The notes under the pieces were generated by a model that made no database searches, was not told where the DNA came from, and was given only the letters and a program-made list of their open reading frames with translations. From positions 682,001 through 746,000 of the forward strand of contig JAFCMP010000368.1 in NCBI GenBank assembly GCA_017506865.1: a DNA stretch of 64,000 nucleotides. The letters are read 5' to 3'. The position numbers and the translations under genes were made by a program. This stretch comes from Tribonema minus. Taxonomy: Eukaryota; Sar; Xanthophyceae; Tribonematales; Tribonemataceae. The stretch's first letter is position 1. Each line of letters begins with the position of its first letter. Shown one piece after another: positions 52,401-54,099 of the stretch.

Positions 52401-53488
52401 CCTCAGTGACCACCTGCAGCACCACCGCGCAGCGGGGCCGCTTCGCTCTAGAAGGTATGTACGTATACTATCCGATCATGTTCATGTAACAAACCATACC
52501 CACATGCTTCACAGTACACGCATGAAAACGTATTGATTCGGTGCACATAGGTACTTTGATTGATTCTCGCTCAGGGCGCGAAAAAGCCCAGATGATTGGC
52601 ATCTAGCTGTACGGAATCTACATGGTCGTATATGTACTACAAGTATATACTTGAGTATGTGCACTGCCTGTGCGTATGAAGACTGCATTGAAGCTTTACA
52701 TACCTCTTCAGCGACCGTCAGCATCACCACGGCGCACGACAGGGCGGGGCCGCCGCGCTGTAGCAGGTCCATCTGGCATGGCGTACACAAATTTAACAAC
52801 CAACAATAAACTTCAACATTGAAGTACCACATACCTCCTCAGCGACAGTCTGCAGCGCCACGACGCACGACAAAGCGGGGCCGCCGCGCTCCAGCACGTA
52901 CATCCACTATCCGGTATACATACATACCTACCATACATGAAAGCATACCGACACATATTACAGGTACATGTTCGAGTACGAGTTTGTATTAAGAGAGTAT
53001 CAGACTTGACTTGCCTCCTCAGCGACCGTCTGCAGCACCACGACGCACGACAGGGCGGGGCCGCCGCGCTCCAGCAGGTATGTACGTATACTACCCGATA
53101 TACAGCTATACATACCTGCATGCATGCTGCAAAGCATACTGACAGTATACGCAGTCTACCGCAGAAGTACTGAAAATACACACTTCTACTTGAGTATGTG
53201 TACGTGTAAGTATGAATACTTTATGAAGTACTTTTAAGTAATTCAAATGTCAATGGACTGAATTAGCATGTGTACGTGTATGTATGGAGACTTGATCGAT
53301 ACTGAAGACCATTCTTACAATGTCTTTTATAAGACTCTGCTCACCTCCTCAGCGACCGTCTGCAGCACCACGACGCATGACAGAGCAGGGCCGCCGCGAT
53401 CCAGCAGGTCCATCTGATTGAGCACCACGTTCGTGTCCAGCACCAGAAGCTGCTTCATAGCGGACTCCGACGCAAGCCGCGCCATGTC
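15986..53488 (-). CDS. DIS3: DIS3/RRP44 exosome exoribonuclease and endonuclease, 33 exons (5' end incomplete)
   Basis: Thirty-three exons join with consistent phases into 2,856 nt (951 residues plus TAA), close to the usual length of DIS3 without its extreme N-terminus. Order on the minus strand: PIN endonuclease domain (exons 1-5) with the expected acidic residues in VLDTNVVL, TVAEEV, NDRNDRAIR and LLTNDRAN; cold-shock domains (exons 6-13); RNB exonuclease domain (exons 14-30) with the catalytic motif DPPGCKDIDDALH intact and HFTSPIRRYADVLVHR; S1 domain (exons 31-33). The protein degrades RNA 3' to 5' as the catalytic subunit of the nuclear and cytoplasmic exosome. The N-terminal Cys-rich segment seen in other DIS3 proteins was not found, so upstream exons may exist above 53488. 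Introns average about 1.1 kb and carry echoes of adjacent exons. Confidence 0.96.
16310..16630 (-). repeat. Two echoes of DIS3 exon 33 acceptor and 5' part
   Basis: Copies at about 16318-16385 and 16572-16626 keep the T-rich tract, CGGCAG and GCCATCAGGGCGGACAGTG-like exon sequence. Each is followed by a GTAAAC not present in the real exon. Confidence 0.88.
17080..17270 (-). repeat. Two echoes of DIS3 exon 32 3' end
   Basis: CACCTTCGTCAAACACTCGA (17219) and CACCTCTGTCAAACACTCGA (17089) on the plus strand copy the FDK end of exon 32 and its donor. Confidence 0.9.
17349..17457 (-). CDS. DIS3: DIS3 exon 32: S1 domain
   Basis: GCGCAG acceptor, donor GTGACA; 109 bp, phase 0 to 1. Encodes IYLPSPDTLIHDADAQRV and VQVFDK. 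Confidence 0.92.
17558..17765 (-). repeat. Two echoes of DIS3 exon 32 acceptor and 5' part
   Basis: Copies near 17575-17640 and 17700-17762 contain the reverse complement of the acceptor and about 40 bases of exon (plus-strand words GGGTAGGTATATCTGCGCGC, GTGGGTACATCTACGCGTGC). Confidence 0.88.
18160..18750 (-). repeat. Four echoes of DIS3 exon 31 3' end with donors
   Basis: Copies near 18170-18222, 18345-18395, 18515-18560 and 18660-18750 match GATGCCGAAGCGCGGCACCA and CAGAACCGTGA on the plus strand. The longest and nearest (18660-18750) extends about 85 bp into the exon. Confidence 0.92.
18827..18957 (-). CDS. DIS3: DIS3 exon 31: RNB-S1 junction
   Basis: CTTCAG acceptor, donor GTGAGT; 131 bp, starts in phase 1, ends in phase 0. 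Encodes RASVAMHTVLYFKLNPTEEE and KITVLVPRFGIEGT, the conserved linker and first S1 strands. Confidence 0.95.
19050..19240 (-). repeat. Echo of DIS3 exon 31 5' half
   Basis: The plus-strand stretch 19130-19215 (AGGCCTCCTCCTCCGTAGGG, GATGCCCTCC) copies about 80 bases of exon 31 plus its acceptor at high identity. A weaker remnant lies near 19050-19100. Confidence 0.9.
19720..19850. repeat. TTAGGG/CCCTAA-type tracts in DIS3 intron 30
   Basis: TTAGGG-type units at 19728-19770 and CCCTAACCCTAGCC at 19832-19850 in opposite orientation. Confidence 0.85.
20345..20402 (-). repeat. Echo of DIS3 exon 30 3' end
   Basis: Plus-strand ACTTGCCTGCAAGCTGCGCA repeats the exon end and its GC donor, and continues into CTCTGTGCC. 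Confidence 0.9.
20467..20527 (-). CDS. DIS3: DIS3 exon 30: end of RNB domain, GC donor
   Basis: Encodes GYLHDLMDNLNRRHRAAQLA, matching the conserved NLNxRHRxAQ helix. Starts in phase 0, 61 bp, ends in phase 1. The donor is GCAAGT rather than GT. The phase 1 end joins exon 31 to restore GRASV, which supports a GC-AG intron. A copy near 20345-20400 has the same GC. Confidence 0.9.
20810..21036 (-). repeat. Two echoes of DIS3 exon 29 3' end
   Basis: 20815-20875 (TCACCTTGTCCATGAGCGCC) and 20992-21035 (a weaker version) copy the MDK end and donor of exon 29. Confidence 0.9.
21168..21258 (-). CDS. DIS3: DIS3 exon 29: RNB active-site region
   Basis: CTGCAG acceptor, donor GTGAGC; 91 bp, starts in phase 2, ends in phase 0. 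Encodes PIRRYADVLVHRLLGAAIG. The Arg-rich PIRRYAD motif is characteristic of RNB nucleases. Confidence 0.96.
21310..21685 (-). repeat. Three echoes of DIS3 exon 29 acceptor and 5' part
   Basis: 21318-21395 is the longest (CCTAGCAGGCGGTGCATGAC). 21485-21525 and 21625-21680 keep only GCGCCGAATGGGGCTGCA-like sequence. Preservation falls with distance from the exon. Confidence 0.92.
21960..22565 (-). repeat. Five echoes of DIS3 exon 28 3' end with donors
   Basis: Units near 21965-22015, 22190-22245, 22290-22345, 22410-22465 and 22508-22560 share GCGCATACGTGAGAGGCTGC, CACCTGGTGAAGTGCGTATA and flanks including ACTACGTAACTA. They copy the THFT end, the GTGCGC donor and about 80 bases of intron. Confidence 0.93.
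22651..22703 (-). CDS. DIS3: DIS3 exon 28: RNB domain
   Basis: AATAG acceptor, donor GTGCGC; 53 bp, starts in phase 0, ends in phase 2. Encodes EEWHHYGLAAPIYTHFT, and its last two bases form Ser with exon 29 (HFTSPIRR). Confidence 0.95.
23565..23780 (-). repeat. Two echoes of DIS3 exon 27 3' end
   Basis: Around 23590-23645 and 23722-23775 the plus strand reads GGAGCAGAAGTACTGCGCAG and GTACTGCGTGGGCGTCATGT. These copy the AQYFCSGQKP end with about 100 bp of intron (CCATCTACACTCGCATTGTT). Confidence 0.92.
23838..23906 (-). CDS. DIS3: DIS3 exon 27: RNB domain
   Basis: GCGCAG acceptor, donor GTGCGC; 69 bp, phase 0 to 0. Encodes ILRICATRCMTPAQYFCSGQ. Confidence 0.94.
24425..24485 (-). repeat. 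Echo of DIS3 exon 26 3' end
   Basis: Plus strand CTTGTTGAAGTAGGGGTGTC and GCGCACTCCTCTGT copy the DPYFNK end of exon 26. Confidence 0.85.
24806..24925 (-). CDS. DIS3: DIS3 exon 26: RNB domain
   Basis: CTGCAG acceptor, donor GTACGC; 120 bp, phase 0 to 0. Encodes FDGFLASVKAVGFDLEVDDS and LADSLDRAERADDPYFNK, the conserved stretch before the RNB core helices. Confidence 0.95.
25075..25480 (-). repeat. Three echoes of DIS3 exon 26 acceptor and 5' part
   Basis: Copies near 25095-25145, 25203-25240 and 25395-25475 share plus-strand GACGCCAGAAAGCCGTCAAA and CTGCAGCAAAG. Confidence 0.9.
25860..25922 (-). repeat. Echo of DIS3 exon 25 3' end
   Basis: Plus strand CTGCCTCATGTGCTGGTGTG and GGGATGCCTCCGCAGCAC copy the end and donor of exon 25. 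Confidence 0.9.
26009..26063 (-). CDS. DIS3: DIS3 exon 25: RNB domain
   Basis: CCTCAG acceptor, donor GTGAGG; 55 bp, starts in phase 2, ends in phase 0. Encodes HFPTLSVLRRHPAPSRQQ; LLRRHP is the family signature. Confidence 0.93.
26250..26408 (-). mobile_element. Dispersed element of about 160 bp, copy B
   Basis: Inverted relative to copy A. From the right it reads GAATCAAAGATCGTAGAGCTCTAGG... through CCATATCCACAGTAGG to AAGACTTCTGTG. Confidence 0.8.
26698..26860. repeat. CCCTAA-type tracts plus an exon 24 echo
   Basis: Degenerate CCCTAACCCTAATCTC units run from 26700 to 26755 and near 26825-26850. Between them, 26772-26805 (GGTTGATATTGGCCAACAG) resembles exon 24 sequence. A second exon 24 echo is at 26930-26955. 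Confidence 0.75.
27218..27282 (-). CDS. DIS3: DIS3 exon 24: RNB domain
   Basis: CGACAG acceptor, donor GTGAGC; 65 bp, starts in phase 0, ends in phase 2. Encodes ANALVEEFMLLANITVGKKI, the conserved LVEEFMLLAN motif. Confidence 0.96.
28467..28532 (-). CDS. DIS3: DIS3 exon 23: RNB domain
   Basis: CTGCAG acceptor, donor GTGAGC; 66 bp, phase 0 to 0. Encodes VRFVLDSESQNPTDVQMYAL. Confidence 0.94.
28600..28860 (-). repeat. Two echoes of DIS3 exon 23 acceptor and 5' part
   Basis: 28805-28855 (GTCCAGCACAAAGCGCACTT) is long. 28603-28635 keeps only CGCACCTGCAGT and the following intron bases. Confidence 0.9.
29105..29330 (-). repeat. Three echoes of DIS3 exon 22 3' end
   Basis: Near 29115-29142, 29193-29222 and 29270-29322 the plus strand repeats GTCAGCGCTCCGGCGTCAAG and CTCCGGTGACG, with TACTCACTCACTCA-type intron sequence between. 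Confidence 0.92.
29347..29437 (-). CDS. DIS3: DIS3 exon 22: RNB domain
   Basis: GTACAG acceptor, donor GTGAGT; 91 bp, starts in phase 2, ends in phase 0. Encodes VRQLNKLAKIFRKRRLDAG and ALTLASPE, a near-invariant DIS3 motif. Confidence 0.97.
29774..29820. repeat. CCCTAA-type tract
   Basis: CCCTAGCCCTAACCCTATCC and following units in DIS3 intron 21. Confidence 0.85.
30150..30645 (-). repeat. Three echoes of DIS3 exon 21 3' end
   Basis: Copies at 30160-30185, 30405-30432 and 30602-30632 read GCACCTGACGTCAGTCATGT or close variants on the plus strand, carrying the GTGCGT donor. Confidence 0.93.
30735..30829 (-). CDS. DIS3: DIS3 exon 21: RNB domain
   Basis: CCGCAG acceptor, donor GTGCGT; 95 bp, starts in phase 0, ends in phase 2. 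Encodes VDFFKSIIHSIASLTYNEAQ and MMIDDPNMTDV. Confidence 0.96.
31190..31265. repeat. CCCTAA-type tract
   Basis: Degenerate ACCCTGACCCTAATGCTCAC-like units in DIS3 intron 20. TTAGGG repeats in the opposite orientation lie at 31749-31770. Confidence 0.85.
31455..31665 (-). repeat. Two weak echoes of DIS3 exon 20 3' end
   Basis: CATACATACATACCTCATAT (31466) and CACACACACCTCATAGACC (31635) resemble the exon 20 end with its GTATGTATGT donor. A separate pair of related stretches (31540-31620, 31787-31870; GACGTTGCCA, AAGACTC) also repeats here. Confidence 0.65.
31933..31984 (-). CDS. DIS3: DIS3 exon 20: RNB domain
   Basis: CTGCAG acceptor, donor GTATGT; 52 bp, starts in phase 2, ends in phase 0. 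Encodes FAFTVLWEITPEGEIVE, the conserved (R)FAFSVxWE strand. Confidence 0.94.
32400..32450 (-). repeat. Echo of DIS3 exon 19 3' end
   Basis: Plus strand GCTCAGCGCACCTGTCCTCG at 32416 is identical to 32791-32810 at the exon end. Confidence 0.92.
32802..32847 (-). CDS. DIS3: DIS3 exon 19: RNB domain, 46 bp exon
   Basis: CTGCAG acceptor, donor GTGCGC; starts in phase 1, ends in phase 2. Encodes LLTETLCSLRGGED. Family consensus has Leu-Gly-Thr-Asp before LCSL, so LLTETLCSL is a mild variant. It is the smallest exon found. Confidence 0.93.
33180..33400 (-). repeat. Echoes of DIS3 exon 18 3' end
   Basis: Near 33275-33335 the plus strand reads GGGGATACATACATACCTGG with CAGCACGTCCAG. A weaker CGTCCAGCACCGGCATC lies at 33190. 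A variant GGTATACATACATACATATG is at 33380. Confidence 0.88.
33446..33503 (-). CDS. DIS3: DIS3 exon 18: RNB domain
   Basis: CTGCAG acceptor, donor GTATGT; 58 bp, starts in phase 0, ends in phase 1. Encodes AANRSTSTYLVERRLDMLP, matching RGTSVYLVDRRIDMLP of the family. Confidence 0.95.
33750..34265 (-). repeat. Four to five echoes of DIS3 exon 17 3' end with TCATGATCATGA palindromes
   Basis: Copies near 33870-33900, 33970-34015, 34082-34125 and 34180-34225 read GGTCCATGGCGCTGCCGGGC on the plus strand. Between them lies a repeated AT-rich stretch with TCATGATCATGAA-type palindromes (33925-33960, 34034-34050, 34135-34165, 34232-34262). Confidence 0.92.
34298..34360 (-). CDS. DIS3: DIS3 exon 17: RNB domain
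   Basis: CTGCAG acceptor, donor GTGCGC; 63 bp, phase 0 to 0. Encodes VGVHIADVTHFVQPGSAMD, the GVHIADVxHFV signature. Confidence 0.97.
34470..34665 (-). repeat. Echoes of the DIS3 exon 17 acceptor and upstream intron
   Basis: CCCGACCTGCAGCGTGC (34482) and TTTGACCTGCGGGGCGCGCA (34576) copy the exon start and acceptor. TGTGGTGATGCTCAGCGC repeats about seven times between 34385 and 34655. Confidence 0.88.
34820..35250 (-). repeat. Array of about seven to nine echoes of DIS3 exon 16 3' end
   Basis: The plus strand repeats CAACTTTTGTGCCGTTGCC and TCAATGTTGCCGTTGGGCAG at intervals of about 60-90 bp, matching the exon end, GTAATGGCAC donor region and TTGAAGT. The copies near 34917, 35025, 35130 and 35210 are clearest. 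Confidence 0.93.
35253..35306. repeat. CCCTAA-type tract
   Basis: TAACCCTAACCGTAACCCTA units in DIS3 intron 16, splitting the exon 16 echo array from the exon itself. Confidence 0.9.
35426..35554 (-). CDS. DIS3: DIS3 exon 16: RNB catalytic motif
   Basis: GCGCAG acceptor, donor GTAATG; 129 bp, phase 0 to 0. Encodes RRDMRHVPALSIDPPGCKDI then DDALHARPLPNGNIE. All four catalytic aspartates of the DPPGCxDIDDALH motif are present. Confidence 0.98.
35640..36010 (-). repeat. Five to six echoes of DIS3 exon 15 3' end
   Basis: Plus-strand words GGTATACCTGCCAATCCAC (35652), GTATATCTGCCAGTCCAAA (35806), GGTATACCCGCCAGTCCACG (35834) and ATACCTGCCAGTCCACGGGG (35965) copy PVDWQ with its GTATACC donor. ACTCATGATGGACTCCACAG repeats between them. 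Confidence 0.93.
36089..36169 (-). CDS. DIS3: DIS3 exon 15: region between cold-shock and RNB domains
   Basis: GTCAG acceptor, donor GTATAC; 81 bp, phase 0 to 0. Encodes VILLEHDIPHDAFSGKVLAC then LPPVDWQ, matching LLEHDVxxxxFSxxVLxCLP. Confidence 0.95.
37085..37155 (-). repeat. Echo of DIS3 exon 14 3' end
   Basis: Plus strand CATACCTCCGTCTCGGTGGA followed by CTTGTCGCCAGAGCTGCC repeats 37340-37378 almost exactly. Confidence 0.95.
37345..37408 (-). CDS. DIS3: DIS3 exon 14
   Basis: CGCAG acceptor, donor GTATGT; 64 bp, starts in phase 2, ends in phase 0. Encodes FPLGHYLRTLGSSGDKSTET, the conserved (R)YPxGHxVRxLG. Confidence 0.95.
37585..38090 (-). repeat. Four echoes of DIS3 exon 13 3' end and TGAATGAA microsatellite
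   Basis: Copies near 37590-37650, 37700-37790, 37853-37905 and 38015-38085 share CACGAGTTRRTGGACACGAT, CACTGCCTTCC and GGCAGTTGG. (TGAA)n/(GAATGAATG) sequence lies between them and continues to about 38130. Confidence 0.93.
38167..38258 (-). CDS. DIS3: DIS3 exon 13: second cold-shock domain
   Basis: GTGCAG acceptor, donor GTACGT; 92 bp, starts in phase 0, ends in phase 2. Encodes IPKVRIQTRQRSALEGKRII and VSIDSWPANC. Confidence 0.96.
38325..38900 (-). repeat. Four to five echoes of DIS3 exon 13 acceptor and 5' part
   Basis: Copies near 38330-38356, 38435-38462, 38466-38490, 38577-38602 and 38865-38895 read TATGCGAACCTTCAGGATCT, GCGAGTCTTCGGAATCTGC and similar on the plus strand. Confidence 0.9.
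39327..39374 (-). CDS. DIS3: DIS3 exon 12: cold-shock domain
   Basis: GTGCAG acceptor, donor GTGAGC; 48 bp, phase 0 to 0. Encodes ANGRTSSALLVPVDRK, matching the VxLFVPVDRRIPKIRI stretch when joined to exon 13. Confidence 0.92.
39960..40660. repeat. 700 bp of degenerate CCCTAA-derived sequence with one long tandem copy
   Basis: Most of this stretch is CCCTAA variants (CCCTAGCCCTAG, CCCTGACC, CTTAACCC). ACCCCACACCAAGCCCTAGT and ATGATTCCCTGGTTCACCTT occur twice, about 110 bp apart (40013-40075 and 40122-40185). Confidence 0.9.
40670..40759 (-). CDS. DIS3: DIS3 exon 11: cold-shock domain
   Basis: ATGCAG acceptor, donor GTGAGT; 90 bp, phase 0 to 0. Encodes RGRVVGVIRRNWRQYCGSL, matching GxVVGIIxRNWRxYxG of DIS3. 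Confidence 0.95.
40765..41185 (-). repeat. G-rich repeats and echoes of the exon 11 upstream intron
   Basis: CATTGCCGAGAAACATCAGG occurs at 40762 and 40953. GGAGGTATGAG-like words, GACAATAT words and G-runs at 40795-40810, 41048-41075 and 41134-41155 recur with about 70-190 bp spacing. Confidence 0.75.
41187..41320 (+). mobile_element. Dispersed element of about 160 bp, copy C
   Basis: GAAAACGAATCAAAAGATCG through GTGACAAGGCATGG, AAGTGCCTTCCACCAATGAC and GGCCACGAGTC to CACCATATCC. The right-hand ACTTCT end seen in copies A and G is absent. Confidence 0.8.
41645..42290 (-). repeat. Four to five echoes of DIS3 exon 10 3' end with donors
   Basis: Copies near 41672-41735, 41848-41905, 41985-42050 and 42150-42215 share CTCACATTGGCTGCCACTTT and GGTGCCTTCCAGATCTTCAA on the plus strand, plus about 100 bp of intron (GAGGTCTGGAACAAGCTAAC). 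Confidence 0.94.
42326..42418 (-). CDS. DIS3: DIS3 exon 10: acidic linker
   Basis: TTGCAG acceptor, donor GTGAGA; 93 bp, phase 0 to 0. Encodes EDSEEQKNLVPDITAPQAVE and VKVAAN. This is the variable linker between cold-shock segments. Confidence 0.88.
42865..42935 (-). repeat. Echo of DIS3 exon 9 3' end
   Basis: Plus strand GAGTCACCTGATCGGCCGGG and GTGACGTGCCACTTTCTTGG copy exon 9 and its donor. Confidence 0.92.
43292..43368 (-). CDS. DIS3: DIS3 exon 9
   Basis: GCTCAG acceptor, donor GTGATT; 77 bp, starts in phase 1, ends in phase 0. Encodes WTDDRPGKQGAKENGTSAAA, following LLPxxEW of the first cold-shock domain. Confidence 0.88.
43408..43465. repeat. (CAG)n microsatellite in DIS3 intron 8
   Basis: About 18 CAG units with one CGG interruption, 40 bp upstream of exon 9 in transcript order, where the RNA sense is (CUG)n. 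Confidence 0.95.
44215..44268 (-). mobile_element. Dispersed element of about 160 bp, copy D (truncated)
   Basis: Only one end is present: TTGTCACCTAGAGCTCTACG and ATCTTTTGATTCGTTTCCAT, inverted relative to copy A. Confidence 0.75.
44335..45055 (-). repeat. Echoes of DIS3 exon 8 on both sides
   Basis: Downstream in transcript order: ACCTTGCGGCGGCAGCATTC at 44342. Upstream: GCGCACATATACCGCAATGC with CTCCTGCTCCTGCGCTCG at 44818-44855, and ACCTGTACCGCGATGCGCTC at 45021-45055. AGTGTACTTCAAGC also occurs twice at 44730-44780. The real exon lies inside this span. Confidence 0.9.
44510..44606 (-). CDS. DIS3: DIS3 exon 8: first cold-shock domain
   Basis: GCGCAG acceptor, donor GTGCGT; 97 bp, starts in phase 0, ends in phase 1. 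Encodes EQERIAVYVRGPEHVNRAVD and GDVVAIEMLPPQ, the conserved (N)RAxxGDxVxxELLP. Confidence 0.94.
45230..45302 (-). CDS. DIS3: DIS3 exon 7: first cold-shock domain
   Basis: CTACAG acceptor, donor GTAGTG; 73 bp, starts in phase 2, ends in phase 0. Encodes LFQGTLRVERSNWTECYVIV, matching (Y)xQGxLRVxRxNxxEGxV. Confidence 0.95.
45850..45990 (-). repeat. Echoes of DIS3 exon 6 3' end
   Basis: 45919-45992 (ACATACCTGCCCGACTTGAT) repeats the exon end and donor over about 70 bp at high identity. A shorter one lies at 45850-45875. Confidence 0.93.
46063..46217 (-). CDS. DIS3: DIS3 exon 6: PIN-to-cold-shock junction
   Basis: GATCAG acceptor, donor GTATGT; 155 bp, starts in phase 0, ends in phase 2. Begins with a lineage-specific acidic/Gly stretch (DLLAAEAVDVEVEGGGG), then YPPHLPMSELTAGIKSGR, the conserved (F)xxHLxxxxxxxGIKSGxY motif. 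Confidence 0.95.
46310..46895 (-). repeat. Four echoes of DIS3 exon 6 5' half with upstream intron
   Basis: Copies near 46305-46430, 46480-46600, 46605-46700 and 46800-46895 share GCCGCCTTCAACTTCAACAT, CGAGCAGGTCCTGATCACAA and GGGAAG with AGCATGTCGCGACTTGTGAG. The first is nearly identical over 150 bp; the last is very decayed. Confidence 0.94.
47501..47585 (-). CDS. DIS3: DIS3 exon 5: end of PIN domain
   Basis: CTTCAG acceptor, donor GTGTGT; 85 bp, starts in phase 2, ends in phase 0. Encodes RIALGADITAMSIHKFIRDV then SDKYPDLQ. Confidence 0.93.
47740..48060 (-). repeat. Three to four echoes of DIS3 exon 5 acceptor and 5' part
   Basis: 47748-47778, 47842-47892 and 47950-48000 share GGCGGTGATGTCCGCGCCCA, GCGCAATGCGCTCAAGGGAG and AGTCACAGG on the plus strand. 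A remnant lies near 48040. CCCTAA units follow at 48093-48135. Confidence 0.93.
48794..48868 (-). CDS. DIS3: DIS3 exon 4: PIN domain, metal-binding Asp
   Basis: GCCAG acceptor, donor GTGATG; 75 bp, starts and ends in phase 2. Encodes LKRQVDDGGEGDVGVVLL then TNDRAN; the Asp in LLTND is a PIN active-site residue. Confidence 0.94.
49005..49365 (-). repeat. Three echoes of DIS3 exon 4 5' half with upstream intron
   Basis: Copies near 49012-49080, 49140-49190 and 49305-49365 share CCTCGCCGCCGTCGTTGACC, TGCCGCTTGAGCC and CAACAAGGCACCT. Shorter remnants continue to 49560. Confidence 0.92.
49820..50730 (-). repeat. Echoes of DIS3 exon 3 and a tandem intron unit
   Basis: Exon 3 copies lie near 49825-49865 (weak), 50055-50130 and 50543-50615 (GGTACGCACCACTGCGCAGA with CACCCTTATGGCTCGGTCG). 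Between them a unit of about 80 bp with ACATGACAGTACAG, GTACTGC and CGCTCGTCAGTG repeats about eight times. Confidence 0.93.
50832..50905 (-). CDS. DIS3: DIS3 exon 3: PIN domain NDRNDRAIR motif
   Basis: TTGCAG acceptor, donor GTGCGT; 74 bp, starts in phase 0, ends in phase 2. Encodes HRPGESPNDRNDRAIRVSAQ, the most conserved PIN segment of DIS3 with its catalytic Asp. Confidence 0.97.
51260..51955 (-). repeat. Array of seven echoes of DIS3 exon 2 3' end with donors
   Basis: Copies near 51267-51305, 51342-51402, 51449-51512, 51555-51620, 51650-51722, 51765-51835 and 51871-51945 repeat GTGACTCACCTCGCAGTGAT, GCTCGTTGGCGAAGAAGATG and CGCGCGACTCGTCCATCAGC. They repeat about every 75-115 bp with AACTTCAAC-type spacers. 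The furthest copies are shortest and most altered. Confidence 0.97.
51993..52091 (-). CDS. DIS3: DIS3 exon 2: PIN domain
   Basis: CTTCAG acceptor, donor GTGCGT; 99 bp, phase 0 to 0. Encodes VRHNNLALYRRLRQLLMDES then FIFFANEHHCE, matching FxVFxNExH of DIS3. Confidence 0.96.
52240..52390 (-). repeat. Two echoes of DIS3 exon 2 acceptor and 5' part
   Basis: 52249-52285 and 52345-52392 share CGCCGGTACAGCGCCAGGTT and GTTGTGGCGCACCTGCAGG. Confidence 0.94.
52400..53085 (-). repeat. Four echoes of DIS3 exon 1 3' part
   Basis: Copies near 52400-52445, 52703-52775, 52831-52905 and 53016-53080 share CCTCCTCAGCGACCGTCTGC, AGCACCACGACGCACGACAG and GGCGGGGCCGCCGCGCTCCA. ATGTACGTATACTA-like intron sequence lies between. 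Confidence 0.95.
53345..53488 (-). CDS. DIS3: DIS3 exon 1 as found: start of PIN domain
   Basis: GACAG acceptor at 53489-53493, donor GTGAGC; 144 bp, ends in phase 0. Encodes MARLASESAMKQLLVLDTNV then VLNQMDLLDRGGPALSCVVV and LQTVAEE, with the PIN Asp (LDTN) and Glu (AEEV across the junction). An in-frame ATG follows GAC. Other DIS3 proteins have 60-80 residues before this point, so an upstream exon is likely. Confidence 0.93.
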
Positions 53489-53624
53489 CTGTCAGTATTT
53501 ATGGTTAGGGTAAAGGTGAGGCATGTGCGCTTAGGATCAGGGATGGACAGCACAGACATCAAAGCTTATACCAACCCTAACGTATCGAAATAATAGCCTT
53601 TGATTTATAGGCCTCAACAGAGGG

Positions 53625-54097
53625 CTACCCTTCATGGCGGACTCCGACGCGAGCCGCGCCATGTTTTGGCAGTAAGTAGGGTTAGGGCAAGGGTATGGGT
53701 GAGGCGCGGGCACTTGAGGTTAGGGTTAGGCAGTGATGAGGCTTAGGGCAAGGGTGAGACAAGGGCGCTCAGGATCAGAGATGGGCACCAGGGAAAGACT
53801 GAAAGCCTGCATTTACCAACCAACTCTGGTGTTGATCCTAGCCTATGATTCATAGGCCTCAACAGAAGGCTATCTGTCATGGCGGACTCCGACGCCAGCC
53901 GCGCCATGTCCTGCCAGCAACTAGGGTTAGGGCAAGGGTGAGACGTGGGCGCAGGGATGGGCACCAAGGGTTGGGAATATGAGCCTAGCCTTAACCCTAA
54001 TCCCAATCTAACCCTAAGCTTAACTGGCTTTCGCCCAAACCCCAGCCCCTCACTCTACAATGGCGGACTCCACTGCGAGCCACGTCGTGCACTGCCT
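53625..54097 (-). repeat. Three echoes of DIS3 exon 1 acceptor and 5' part
   Basis: Copies at 53632-53672, 53877-53917 and 54059-54098 read TCATGGCGGACTCCGACGCG and AGCCGCGCCATG with a CTGNCAG-type acceptor in the first two. TTAGGG-type sequence lies between. Confidence 0.94.
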
Positions 54098-54099
54098 GC